Position numbers and translations under genes: made by a program. Positions 16,084 through 24,561 of a stretch of 64,000 nt of DNA are shown piece after piece. The stretch is from contig NZ_JNIM01000001.1 in NCBI RefSeq assembly GCF_000702505.1, positions 744,001 to 808,000 on the forward strand, read 5' to 3'. Origin of the DNA: Thermogemmatispora carboxidivorans (lineage in GTDB: Bacteria; Chloroflexota; Ktedonobacteria; Ktedonobacterales; Ktedonobacteraceae). How positions within the stretch are numbered: position 1 is the stretch's first letter; each line of letters begins with the position of its first letter. The notes under the pieces are model-generated. The model saw only the letters and a list, made by a program, of their open reading frames with translations, searched no databases and was not told where the DNA came from.

Positions 16084-18479
16084 GTACGCTCAGCAGCGAG
16101 CTGGCTGCGTCCTGTGAGACGCTGATGGATCTGGAGCGGCTCCACACCAGCGGCGTCTACAACAAGCGGCCAGTGGAAATTGTGCGTGGCGAGGGGGCGC
16201 TGCTCTGGGATGCGCAGGGACGCTGCTACCTTGACTGCGCCGCCGGGCATGGAGTGGCGAACATCGGACATGGGCGGGCGGAGATTGCCGCGGCACTGGC
16301 AGCCCAGGCGCAGCGCTTGATCACCTGCCCCGAGAGTGTCTACAACGATGTTCGGGCCCGTCTACTGGAGCGCCTGGCGCAGCTCATGCCATCTGGACTA
16401 CAGCGCTTCTTTCTCTGTAATAGCGGCGCGGAGGCTGTTGAGGGGGCGATCAAGTTTGCTCGTCTGGCGACCGGACGACCGGGCATCATTGCTACCCTGC
16501 GTGGCTTTCACGGACGCACGTTCGGTGCTCTCTCAGCCACCTGGGAACGCAGCTATCGTGAGCCGTTTGCTCCCCTGGTACCGGGCATCACACATGTACG
16601 CTATAACGATCTGGCAGCTCTGGAACGAGCGATTGACGATCAGACGGCGGCGGTGCTGATTGAGCTGGTCCAGGGTGAGGGTGGTGTACACGTTGCTGAT
16701 CCGGCTTACGTGCGCGAACTGGCCAGGCTTTGCCAGGAGCGTGGAATCTTGCTGATCGTCGATGAGGTGCAGACGGGTTGTGGACGCACGGGGCGCTTCC
16801 TGGCCTGCGAGCATTACGAGCTAGAGCCTGATCTGCTCTGTCTGGCCAAGGGGATCGCTGGCGGGCTACCGATGGGAGTGGTCGCGCTTGGCGAGCGCGT
16901 GATTGCCAGCGGGCGTCTGACGCCGGGCACGCATGGCAGCACCTTCGGTGGCAATCCGCTGGTCTGTGCTGCGGCCCTGGAGACGCTCGATATCATCGAG
17001 CGCGAGGGGCTGGCTGAGAGAGCCGCGCATCTCGGTCAGCATGCTCTGGAACGTCTGAGGGCGCTGCAATCGCCGCTGATCCGCCAGGTACGTGGCCTGG
17101 GCCTCTTACTTGGCGTCGAACTGCGCACGCGGGTGCAGCCCTATCTCGAAGCGCTGCTAGAGCGTGGGGTATTGGCCCTGCCGGCAGGCCCCAACGTCAT
17201 CCGCTTGCTGCCGCCGTTGGTCATCAGCGAAGAGCAGCTTGACCAGGCGCTCGACTGCCTGGCCGAGGTCTTGCTGCAAGCCGGCCAGCCAGGGCAGTCG
17301 GTAGTGACGGAGGCGACGGCAGAATCGCATCCTGCGGGATCAGCGGCCATCTCGGGAGGGGGATCTGCTGAACTGGGACCGGAGGTTGAACTGCTCTATC
17401 GCATGGTGAGCATTCCCAGTCTCTCCGGTCAGGAGCGTGCTCTTGCCACCTGGCTGGCCGAGTATCTGCCGCGCCTTGGGCTACAAACCACCCTTGACGA
17501 GGTCGGTAACCTGATCGCCACGGTGCCTGTGGCTTCGGAGGCCGCCCAACGAGCGCCGCTGGTGCTGCTTGGGCATATGGATACGGTACCGGGCGCCATC
17601 CCGGTGACCTTGCGCGAGGGCAGGCTTTACGGACGCGGGGCGGTGGATGCCAAGGGGCCGCTGGCGGCCTTCCTGGCGGCGGCGGCGCGCCTGGTGGGGA
17701 GTCGTCATCTGCAGCGCCCCATTGTAGTCATCGGGGCGGTCGAAGAAGAGGCGGCCACCTCACGTGGAGCGCGTGCCGTCGTGGAGCGCTATCGTCCCTA
17801 TGCGTGCATTATCGGTGAGCCAAGCAGCAGCCGGGCGGTGACGCTCGGCTACAAAGGGCGACTGCTTGTTGACGGACGGGTGGTGCGTCCCTGTGGGCAC
17901 AGCGCTGGACCGCGCCAGACGGCGGCGGAGGCAGCCGCGGCCTTCTGGGAGCGGGTCAGGCAGCATGCTGAGGAGTGGAATCGTGAGCACGGTGGCAGCT
18001 CACCTTTTGCGTCGCTGCAGCCGGTGCTGCGCGGCATCGAGAGCGACCAGGATGGCCTCCATGAGTGGGCGACGCTGCGCATCGGTTATCGCCTGCCGCT
18101 GGCCTGCTCGGCGCAGGAGCTGCGCGAGGAACTGCAGCATTGGGCAGCAGAGGCAGAGCTTGAGTTAGACTTCAGCGGCGAAGAAGCTGCCTTCCAGGCA
18201 CCGCGCACAACCAGGCTGGTGCGCGCCTTTGTGCAGGCCATGAGGGCAATGGAAATCCAGCCTGCCTTTAAAGTCAAGACCGGTACCTCAGATATGAATG
18301 TCGTAGGGCCGGTCTGGGGACCTGAGATTGTGGCCTATGGTCCGGGAGATGCGCGCCTGGATCATACACCCGAGGAACACCTTGCCGTGGAGGAATATAT
18401 GGAGGCCATTGCCATACTGGAGCGCGTGCTGACAAGCCTGGCTCAGGAGGTGGCAGGCGGAGAGGAGGGAGTGCAATGA
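16080..18479 (+). CDS. lysJK: LysJ-LysK fusion: LysW-aminoadipate semialdehyde transaminase plus LysW-lysine hydrolase
   Basis: One uninterrupted 799-residue frame encodes two enzymes that are usually separate. Residues 1-405 are a class III PLP aminotransferase (LysJ/ArgD type) with FLCNSGAEAVEGAIKFAR, LLIVDEVQTGCGRTG and LCLAKGIAGGLPMG, the PLP Lys being near residue 257. It aminates LysW-bound semialdehyde. A Gly/Ser/Ala-rich linker (about 405-435) follows. Residues 435-799 are an M20 metallopeptidase (LysK) with LLGHMDTVPG (metal His near 498), GRGAVDAKGPLAAF (bridging Asp) and EEEAATSRGA (catalytic and metal Glu), which releases lysine from LysW. Start and stop both overlap neighbours by ATGA. 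The fusion would couple the last two steps. Confidence 0.93.
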   Translation: MSTLSSELAASCETLMDLERLHTSGVYNKRPVEIVRGEGALLWDAQGRCYLDCAAGHGVANIGHGRAEIAAALAAQAQRLITCPESVYNDVRARLLERLAQLMPSGLQRFFLCNSGAEAVEGAIKFARLATGRPGIIATLRGFHGRTFGALSATWERSYREPFAPLVPGITHVRYNDLAALERAIDDQTAAVLIELVQGEGGVHVADPAYVRELARLCQERGILLIVDEVQTGCGRTGRFLACEHYELEPDLLCLAKGIAGGLPMGVVALGERVIASGRLTPGTHGSTFGGNPLVCAAALETLDIIEREGLAERAAHLGQHALERLRALQSPLIRQVRGLGLLLGVELRTRVQPYLEALLERGVLALPAGPNVIRLLPPLVISEEQLDQALDCLAEVLLQAGQPGQSVVTEATAESHPAGSAAISGGGSAELGPEVELLYRMVSIPSLSGQERALATWLAEYLPRLGLQTTLDEVGNLIATVPVASEAAQRAPLVLLGHMDTVPGAIPVTLREGRLYGRGAVDAKGPLAAFLAAAARLVGSRHLQRPIVVIGAVEEEAATSRGARAVVERYRPYACIIGEPSSSRAVTLGYKGRLLVDGRVVRPCGHSAGPRQTAAEAAAAFWERVRQHAEEWNREHGGSSPFASLQPVLRGIESDQDGLHEWATLRIGYRLPLACSAQELREELQHWAAEAELELDFSGEEAAFQAPRTTRLVRAFVQAMRAMEIQPAFKVKTGTSDMNVVGPVWGPEIVAYGPGDARLDHTPEEHLAVEEYMEAIAILERVLTSLAQEVAGGEEGVQ

Positions 18480-19627
18480 GACGAGCGCTGCACATTCTCG
18501 ATACGACCCTGAGAGAGGGCGAGCAGTTCGCTGGCGCCTTCTTCAATCTGGAGCAGCAGATTGCAATCGCCCGTATGCTGGATGCCTTCGGCGTCGACTT
18601 CATTGAGGTGCCCTCGCCGATCTCGGCGCCGCGCATCCGCGAAGCTATCGAGCACCTCTGTGCTCTGGGGCTGCGGGCGCGCATCGTGACCCATGTGCGC
18701 TGTGTTGAGGCAGACGTTGAGGCGGCTCTGGCGACCCCAGTGGCCGGCGTCAACCTCTTCTATGGCACCTCACCTGAACTGCGCTCTTATAGTCATGGTA
18801 AGCGTATCGAACGAATTATCGCCGACGCCGTGCCGCTAATTCAGCGCATTCGCCAGGCGGGGCGCTATGTGCGTTTCTCGGCTGAGGACGCCTTCCGCAG
18901 TGATCTGGTCGACCTGTTGACCGTCTTTGATGCCGTGGTAGAGGCCGGGGTGGGGCGCATCGGCCTGCCGGATTCGGTAGGGATTGCTACGCCACGCCAG
19001 GTCGAGCGTATCATTCGCCTCTGTGCCGAGCGCTATCCCCAGGTCGGGATCGAGTTTCATGGGCACAACGATAGTGGCTGCGCCATTGCCAACACCATTG
19101 CCGCCTATGAAGCCGGAGCGGATTGTCTGGATGTGACTGTCCTGGGCATCGGTGAGCGCAATGGCATTGCCTCGCTCAGTGGCCTGGTGGCGCAGCTCTA
19201 CCTGCATTATCCCGAGACGTTGCAGCAGCGCGATTTAAGGCAGTTGGCCAATCTTGATGATTATGTAGCCCAATGTCTTCATCTCCCTATTCCTTTCAAT
19301 AATCCGATTACAGCGCCGTATGCCTTCACTCATCGCGCGGGGGTGCACACGCGGGCCATTCTCAACAATCCACGAGCCTATGAAATCTTGAATCCGGCGG
19401 ACTTTGGCCTGGAGCGCCGGGTAGACCTTGGTTCGCGCTTCACGGGAAGTCATGCTGTCGCTCATCGAGCCGCGGAGCTTGGGCTGCAGCTGAACGACGA
19501 GGAGGTACGCGAGCTGACCTGGTCGCTGAAAACGCGAGCCGAAGAGGGGCCGCTCTCGCCAGAGGCCGTTGACGCTTTTATTCGATCCTGGTATGAGGAG
19601 CAAAGGAGTACCGCATGGGAACGCTAG
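18476..19627 (+). CDS. homocitrate synthase
   Basis: A 383-residue TIM-barrel enzyme of the homocitrate synthase / isopropylmalate synthase family, condensing acetyl-CoA with 2-oxoglutarate in the first step of the aminoadipate lysine route. Motifs are ILDTTLREGEQFAGAFF at the N terminus, IEFHGHNDSGCAIANT near residue 194 (metal-binding HxH) and FTHRAGVHTRAILNNP. The length fits the short lysine-pathway form without a long regulatory domain. The ATGA overlap with lysJK and 13-base overlap with lysT place it in mid-operon. NifV or AksA are sequence relatives, but context favours lysine. Confidence 0.93.
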   Translation: MRRALHILDTTLREGEQFAGAFFNLEQQIAIARMLDAFGVDFIEVPSPISAPRIREAIEHLCALGLRARIVTHVRCVEADVEAALATPVAGVNLFYGTSPELRSYSHGKRIERIIADAVPLIQRIRQAGRYVRFSAEDAFRSDLVDLLTVFDAVVEAGVGRIGLPDSVGIATPRQVERIIRLCAERYPQVGIEFHGHNDSGCAIANTIAAYEAGADCLDVTVLGIGERNGIASLSGLVAQLYLHYPETLQQRDLRQLANLDDYVAQCLHLPIPFNNPITAPYAFTHRAGVHTRAILNNPRAYEILNPADFGLERRVDLGSRFTGSHAVAHRAAELGLQLNDEEVRELTWSLKTRAEEGPLSPEAVDAFIRSWYEEQRSTAWER

Positions 19628-20868
19628 CTGAGGAGATCTTTAGCCATAAACTGGGCCGGCCAGTGAACGCCGGCGAGATCGTGATCGTCGACGTTGATCA
19701 TGTTATGAGCCATGACACGACCTCGCCGCTGGCCATTCAGGCCTTTCGCAAGCTGACGGGCGAGCGTGGCGGGCGCGTCTTTGACTCGGCGCGTGCGCAC
19801 ATCGTGTTTGATCACATTGTCCCAGCGGCCACTGTGGCAGCAGCCACTCTGCAGCGTGATATCCGTGTCTTTGCCCGTGAGCAGGGCATTCAGATCCTGC
19901 AGGAGGGCATTTGTCACCAGGTGATGCCGGAGCGCGGCTTTGTGGCGCCGGGCGAGATTATTGTTGGGGCCGACAGCCACACCTGCACCTATGGCGCCCT
20001 TGGAGCCTTCGCCACCGGCATGGGGTCGACCGATATTGGCGTCGCCTATGCCACAGGGCGGAGCTGGTTCCGCGTGCCCGAGACCATTAATGTGCGCCTG
20101 ACGGGGAAGTTGCAGCCCGGCGTCTATGTTAAAGATGTGACGCTGGAGCTGGTGCGGCGTATTGGGGTGGACGGCGCGAACTATCGTGCTCTGGAGTACA
20201 GCGGCCCGCTTGTCGAGTCTCTCTCGATCAGCGAGCGCTTCACGCTCTGCAACATGGCCATCGAAATGGGAGCCAAGACCGGGTTGGTGGCTCCTGATGC
20301 TACGACCGAGGCCTGGCTGCGCGGGCGTGTCAACCGCAGTTATCCCATGTTGCAGCCGCAGAATCCGCGTTATGAGCGCGTGGTCGAAGTCGATGTTTCC
20401 GATCTATCGCCGCTGATTGCCTGTCCGCCGGATGTCAATAATGTTGTACCAGTCGAGCAGGTAGAGCACATACGGATTGATCAGGTTTTCCTGGGCACCT
20501 GCACCAATGGCAGGCTCGACGACCTGGCGATCGCGGCCTCGATCCTGCGTGGGCGTACCATTCATCCCACTACGCGCATGGTCGTGATCCCCGCCTCGCG
20601 CGAGGTCTATCTAGAGGCGCTGCGTCTGGGCTACATTGAGACCTTTATCCAGGCTGGGGCCTCGGTTGGAACGCCGGGCTGTGGCCCCTGCATTGGTAGA
20701 CACTTCGGCGTGCTTGGTCCCGGCGAGCGTGCTCTGACGACGATGAATCGCAATTTCACCGGGCGCATGGGTGATCCCACTGCCGAGATCTATCTAGGCA
20801 GTCCGGCCACGGTGGCAGCAACGGCCATCACCGGCCATATCACCGATCCGCGCCAGTTCCTTGCTTGA
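19615..20868 (+). CDS. lysT: homoaconitase large subunit (LysT)
   Basis: A 417-residue 4Fe-4S dehydratase large subunit that, with LysU, converts homocitrate through homoaconitate to homoisocitrate. It shows IVDVDHVMSHDTTSP, VGADSHTCTYGALGAFATG and the cluster cysteines in FLGTCTNGRLDDLA (near residue 295) and TPGCGPCIGRHFGVL (near 358). LeuC is the closest paralogue. The operon context identifies the lysine enzyme. A gap of 111 bases separates it from lysU. Confidence 0.94.
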   Translation: MGTLAEEIFSHKLGRPVNAGEIVIVDVDHVMSHDTTSPLAIQAFRKLTGERGGRVFDSARAHIVFDHIVPAATVAAATLQRDIRVFAREQGIQILQEGICHQVMPERGFVAPGEIIVGADSHTCTYGALGAFATGMGSTDIGVAYATGRSWFRVPETINVRLTGKLQPGVYVKDVTLELVRRIGVDGANYRALEYSGPLVESLSISERFTLCNMAIEMGAKTGLVAPDATTEAWLRGRVNRSYPMLQPQNPRYERVVEVDVSDLSPLIACPPDVNNVVPVEQVEHIRIDQVFLGTCTNGRLDDLAIAASILRGRTIHPTTRMVVIPASREVYLEALRLGYIETFIQAGASVGTPGCGPCIGRHFGVLGPGERALTTMNRNFTGRMGDPTAEIYLGSPATVAATAITGHITDPRQFLA

Positions 20869-20979
20869 GTGGGTGATCAGGAGCTGGCGAGTGAGGGGAG
20901 ACGAGATGAGAGGGCCGGCGCTATTGTCCAGTAGAGCAACGACTGTAGATTGAGAGTGAGAGAAGGAGCGATCAAGAGC

Positions 20980-21468
20980 ATGGGACGTATCTGGAAGCTC
21001 GGTGATAATATCAATACCGATGTCATCATTCCGGGGCGTTACAATGTCACAACCGACCGTGCGCAGCTGGCGAAGTACTGCCTTTGCGAGATTCTACCGG
21101 AGTTTGCCCAGCAGGTGCGCCAGGGTGACATTATTATGGCCGGCCACAATTTTGGCTGTGGCTCCTCGCGCGAGCATGCCCCGGCGGCCATTCAGGCCAG
21201 TGGGGTCAAGGCGGTGATTGCCCGCAGCTTTGCGCGCATTTTCTACCGCAACGCCATTAACATCGGGCTGCCTGTCCTGATCTGCGAGGAGGCTGTACTC
21301 AATAGCGAGGATGGGCAAGAGGCCGAAGTTGAGCTAGAGCAGGGCCTGATTACCAACCTGACCACTGGCCAGCGTTTTCAGGCGCAGCCGCTGCCGCCTT
21401 TTATCGCGCGCATTGTGGAGGCCGGGGGCATCATTGAATACATCCGGCGTGAGGGCACGCTGCGATGA
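20980..21468 (+). CDS. lysU: homoaconitase small subunit (LysU)
   Basis: A 162-residue swivel-domain partner of LysT. Visible are WKLGDNINTDVIIPGRY and AGHNFGCGSSREHAPAAI, the substrate-recognition loop typical of LeuD/LysU proteins. The ATG at 20980 is chosen because GAAGGAG lies about 10 bases upstream and the domain begins at once. Ten extra in-frame codons upstream are not family-like. The stop overlaps the next start (ATGA). Confidence 0.94.
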   Translation: MGRIWKLGDNINTDVIIPGRYNVTTDRAQLAKYCLCEILPEFAQQVRQGDIIMAGHNFGCGSSREHAPAAIQASGVKAVIARSFARIFYRNAINIGLPVLICEEAVLNSEDGQEAEVELEQGLITNLTTGQRFQAQPLPPFIARIVEAGGIIEYIRREGTLR

Positions 21469-22565
21469 GCGCGGCCATCTTTCGGCGGGGGCTGGTCCCG
21501 GACGAGCCGGCGCTGATCTGTGTTGTGGCCGGAGACGATGCTGCGCCCGAGGTGGTCTGGCCCACAGTGGAGGTCTTGCGTCGCCTGGTGCCGGAGCTTC
21601 AGTTTGTCGAGGGCTGCAGCGGACGTGAAGCTGAGCGGCGCTATGGGGGGGCCTTTCCCCAAGAGACGCGGGAGCTGATCGATCGGGCGGTGTGTACGCT
21701 CTTTGGGGCCAGCGGCGGACCAAGCCGGCCTGTGCTCTGGTATCTGCGCTGGGGCAAGGATACGCGCGTCAACATCCGTCCGGTGCGCTGGCAGCCGGGC
21801 TATCGCAGTCCGATGCGCGAGCCGGAGCATTTCGATTTTCTCATTGTGCGCGACAATCTGGAGGGGATGTATCCGCCGCGCGAAGGAGACCTGGCCGAAC
21901 TGGCGGCCCTGGCGAGTAGCTCCACCTGGTGGCTGCCGCCGCCGGTGGACCGTCAGGGGGCCTATGCGGTGCGCATCTGCACCGACGAGCAGATGGCCTA
22001 TGTGGCGCGGGCGGCCTGTGAGCTGGCCCTGGAGCGCAAGGCTCAGGGCTATCCGGGACGGGTGACGCTCGGCGCCAAGTATTCGATTCAGCCACGCACC
22101 GATGGGCGCTTTCGCGAGATTGTGCGCGAGACGGTGCGTCGCTCTGGAGAGCTGGAGTATCAGGAGTTTCTCATCGATGATTTGGCGCGGCGCATGGTAG
22201 CAGTGCCTGAGAGCCTCGATGTGGTCGTGCTGTCGAATGAGCACGGCGATATTCTGGCCGATATGGCCGCTGGCTGCATTGGGGGTCTTGGTCTGGCGCC
22301 GAGTGGCTGCTATGGTCCCGCCTATGCCTATTTTGAGCCAGTGCATGGTTCCGCGCCGGATCTGGCTGGCAGGGGGGTGATTAACCCGACGGCCATGCTG
22401 CTCTCTGGGGCGATGTTGCTGGACTATCTTGGCTATGGGGAGCAGGCCCGGCGCTTGAGGGAGGCCGTTGCTGAGGTCTATCGGCGCGGGCAGGTGCTGC
22501 CTCCTGATCAGGGTGGCAGGGCGACCACCGAGGAATTCGTGGCGGCGGTGGAGCAGCTGCTCTAG
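21465..22565 (+). CDS. divergent homoisocitrate/isocitrate/isopropylmalate dehydrogenase family protein
   Basis: A 366-residue beta-decarboxylating dehydrogenase, probably turning homoisocitrate into 2-oxoadipate. Family blocks are present: FDFLIVRDNLEGMY (cf. RENTEGLY), VVLSNEHGDILADMAAG (metal Asp), GGLGLAPSGCYG and FEPVHGSAPDLAGRGVINP. It is divergent: the usual HKxN block reads GAKYSIQPRTDG, and the N-terminal GDGIG pattern reads VVAGDDAAPEVV. Position as last gene of the lysine operon, coupled to lysU by ATGA, supports the role. Cofactor choice cannot be read. Confidence 0.8.
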   Translation: MSAAIFRRGLVPDEPALICVVAGDDAAPEVVWPTVEVLRRLVPELQFVEGCSGREAERRYGGAFPQETRELIDRAVCTLFGASGGPSRPVLWYLRWGKDTRVNIRPVRWQPGYRSPMREPEHFDFLIVRDNLEGMYPPREGDLAELAALASSSTWWLPPPVDRQGAYAVRICTDEQMAYVARAACELALERKAQGYPGRVTLGAKYSIQPRTDGRFREIVRETVRRSGELEYQEFLIDDLARRMVAVPESLDVVVLSNEHGDILADMAAGCIGGLGLAPSGCYGPAYAYFEPVHGSAPDLAGRGVINPTAMLLSGAMLLDYLGYGEQARRLREAVAEVYRRGQVLPPDQGGRATTEEFVAAVEQLL

Positions 22566-22592
22566 AGACTGACGAGCGGACGATAGAAAGCT

Positions 22593-22660
22593 GGAGCGCG
22601 CCCGGCTGAGTCTGGCAGATGACGCAGGTTGCCAGCGGCTCAGGGGCGCGCTCTCTTTTT
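22593..22660 (+). terminator. terminator of the lysine operon
   Basis: Long stem between GAGCGCGCCCGGCTGAG and CTCAGGGGCGCGCTC, with a structured loop, followed by CTTTTT. It begins about 27 bases after the last stop codon. Confidence 0.8.
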
Positions 22661-22690
22661 GCTTGCTGCGAGACAGTGGCGGGTGGGGAG

Positions 22691-23986
22691 TCATGTCAAG
22701 AAGCGCAAGGGGGTCAGTAGCCACTCGCTCAGGCGCACGTACCAGGGCCGCTGCTCCCAGTCTTCCAGGCGCAGCTCGAAGGCGTTGGTCTTGTCGTACT
22801 TGAAAAGGACCTCCATCTGACGGGCCAGGTCGCCGTTGTAGATCTCCACGTTGATCTCGTAGTTGCCGATGGAGCTGAGGCGATCGAGGTTGGCGGTGCC
22901 GATGGTTGACCATTCGCCGTCGATGGTGCAGGTTTTGGCGTGGAGCATGTGGCGGTAGCCGAAGATGCGGATGCCGGCCTTGAGGCACTCGCTGAAGTGG
23001 CTGCGCGAGAGCCAGTCGGCAATGATGTGGTTGGACATCCAGGGGACGAGAATCTCGACGTCAACACCACGCCGGGCGGCAGCCTTGAGGGCGTCGAGCA
23101 GAATGGAATCGGGAACAAAGTAAGCGTTAGTGAGGTAAATAAACTTCTGGGCGCGGTCGATGGCCTCGATGTACATGTCGCGGATGGGGAACATGAGGCG
23201 CATGGCGCTGGTGCCGCGCACGTTGATGAGCGGGTTGAAGCAGCGCGAGTGGCGCCTGGTGATGCGCTCATAGGCGGGTACGTGCTGGTTCCAGAAGTCG
23301 ACGAAGGATTGGGCCAGATCGGCGGCGGCTGGCCCGCGGATGCGCAGGTGGGTGTCGCGCCAGCTGGTGGCGTAGGTTTCGCCGATGTTATAGCCACCGA
23401 TGAAGCCGATCTGGCCGTCGACGACGAGCAGTTTGCGATGATCGAGGGCATAGCGTCGCGGGTCGAAAAGATGCCAGGGGTAGCGGAACGCCTGGTACTG
23501 GAGCACATGGATGGTGGGAGGGAAGATTTTGAATTTGCGCGGGACGACCAGGTTGGCGAACCAGTCGAAGATGACGTAGACGGCTATGCCTTCTTCAGCT
23601 TTGCGAATGAGATGTTCTTTGAAGGCGCGACCGACGCTATCGTCTTTCCAGATATATGATTCCAGATAAATGGTTTCTTGAGCGGAGTCGATGGCGGCGA
23701 GCATATCGTCGTAGAGGTCGCGCCCGTAGTCGTAGAGCTGCAGGTGATCCTGTCCAATGGTGACCTCAGCAAAGCGCGTGTGTGGGAAGCCGCCCTGGGG
23801 GAGATAGCGCTTGCGCTGACGAGAGATGACCTGCAGGATGATCAGGGTGATGGCCTGTGCGCTGAGGATGGCCCCCACGGTGCGTAGGAGCAGACGCTTC
23901 AGGGAGAAGTGGCGTGCGAGGGAGATGAGCAAGGCCATCGCTGTGCTTGCTGGGCTGCTGCGCTCTCGGTGCTCTCTATGCCTCAT
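22691..23986 (-). CDS. phospholipase D / cardiolipin-synthase-like protein
   Basis: A 431-residue membrane-associated protein with one or two N-terminal hydrophobic segments (about residues 10-55) and two HKD motifs. The first is in LDHRKLLVVDGQIGFIGGYN and the second in LHAKTCTIDGEWSTIGTANLD, each H-x-K-x4-D. The pair of sites forms one active centre that swaps phosphatidyl groups, as in bacterial cardiolipin synthases. YFVPDSILLDALKAAARRGV between them is also family-like. The gene stands alone and diverges from the CRISPR operon. Confidence 0.9.
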   Translation of the reverse strand: MRHREHRERSSPASTAMALLISLARHFSLKRLLLRTVGAILSAQAITLIILQVISRQRKRYLPQGGFPHTRFAEVTIGQDHLQLYDYGRDLYDDMLAAIDSAQETIYLESYIWKDDSVGRAFKEHLIRKAEEGIAVYVIFDWFANLVVPRKFKIFPPTIHVLQYQAFRYPWHLFDPRRYALDHRKLLVVDGQIGFIGGYNIGETYATSWRDTHLRIRGPAAADLAQSFVDFWNQHVPAYERITRRHSRCFNPLINVRGTSAMRLMFPIRDMYIEAIDRAQKFIYLTNAYFVPDSILLDALKAAARRGVDVEILVPWMSNHIIADWLSRSHFSECLKAGIRIFGYRHMLHAKTCTIDGEWSTIGTANLDRLSSIGNYEINVEIYNGDLARQMEVLFKYDKTNAFELRLEDWEQRPWYVRLSEWLLTPLRFLT

Positions 23987-24488
23987 GTGATTTTCTCCGT
24001 TTGTTCTGTCTGTGAGGATGGCTGTTGTGTGTGCTCTTCTGGCTGGTTCATGGGCGGCCCGGTCCAGCCCGGCTGGTCCTGCGAGTGCCGATGGCGGTTG
24101 GCTGAGGCACCCCCGTTGTCCTCTGCTCTTCCCGGCTGCCTTGATATGATAGCGTACTTTGCCCCCCTCGGGGAAGGTGAGAATGGAGCAGGGGTGAAAT
24201 TTCCCGACGGATTGCCTCTCTTATGAGAGATAGCCCCTTTTACTCTCTGGCCATAACTCGCTCATGCTTCTGCATAGGTATTGCTGGTCACTTGTGTAAC
24301 TATAGATTGCCAGAGTGCCATATCTAAGGTATATTTACATATCATGGAGATTGAAAAATTGGGGAGATTTTTTAGTAAAAAGTAATCCTATTAAGGATAA
24401 CGCAGTTGCTTGACAGGTTTTATCAATGAAATTCATAAAAATTTGTGAAGAAAATCATATGCCCCTTTAGGGGAGGAGAGCTATAACT
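23987..24488. other. intergenic region, AT-rich in its right half
   Basis: Upstream region of the divergent phospholipase D and CRISPR genes. From about 24,230 the DNA turns markedly AT-rich against the surrounding high-GC sequence. It contains a candidate promoter at 24410-24439 and a small CCCC-TTTA-GGGG hairpin at 24462-24473. No CRISPR repeat unit is seen. Confidence 0.6.
24410..24439 (+). promoter_or_regulatory. candidate promoter of the type III CRISPR operon
   Basis: TTGACA at 24410-24415, an 18-base spacer, and CATAAA at 24434-24439, in the AT-rich stretch before cas10. The -35 box is perfect. The -10 box matches four of six positions. Confidence 0.5.
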
Positions 24489-24554
24489 ATGCTATATTCC
24501 TATTGCCTGCCGGCTGAACCTGCTGAGCCAATTATAGGCACCAGAAGGAGGTAG
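24489..24554 (+). CDS. candidate 21-residue leader peptide before cas10
   Basis: ATG at 24489 is preceded 10 bases upstream by GGGGAGGAG, an excellent ribosome-binding site. The frame encodes MLYSYCLPAEPAEPIIGTRR plus one more Arg and stops at TAG 24552-24554, seven bases before the GTG of cas10. The ribosome-binding site of cas10 lies within its last codons, so translation of the two could be coupled. No similarity is recognised, and it may be fortuitous. Confidence 0.4.
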   Translation: MLYSYCLPAEPAEPIIGTRRR

Positions 24555-24561
24555 TGCAGCT

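Noticed and set aside
21378..22988. 536-codon open frame on the minus strand opposite the homoisocitrate dehydrogenase gene
   Set aside because: It is His/Arg/Pro-rich with no family motif, crosses the operon terminator and lies antisense to a gene with clear family blocks. A shadow of high-GC codon bias.
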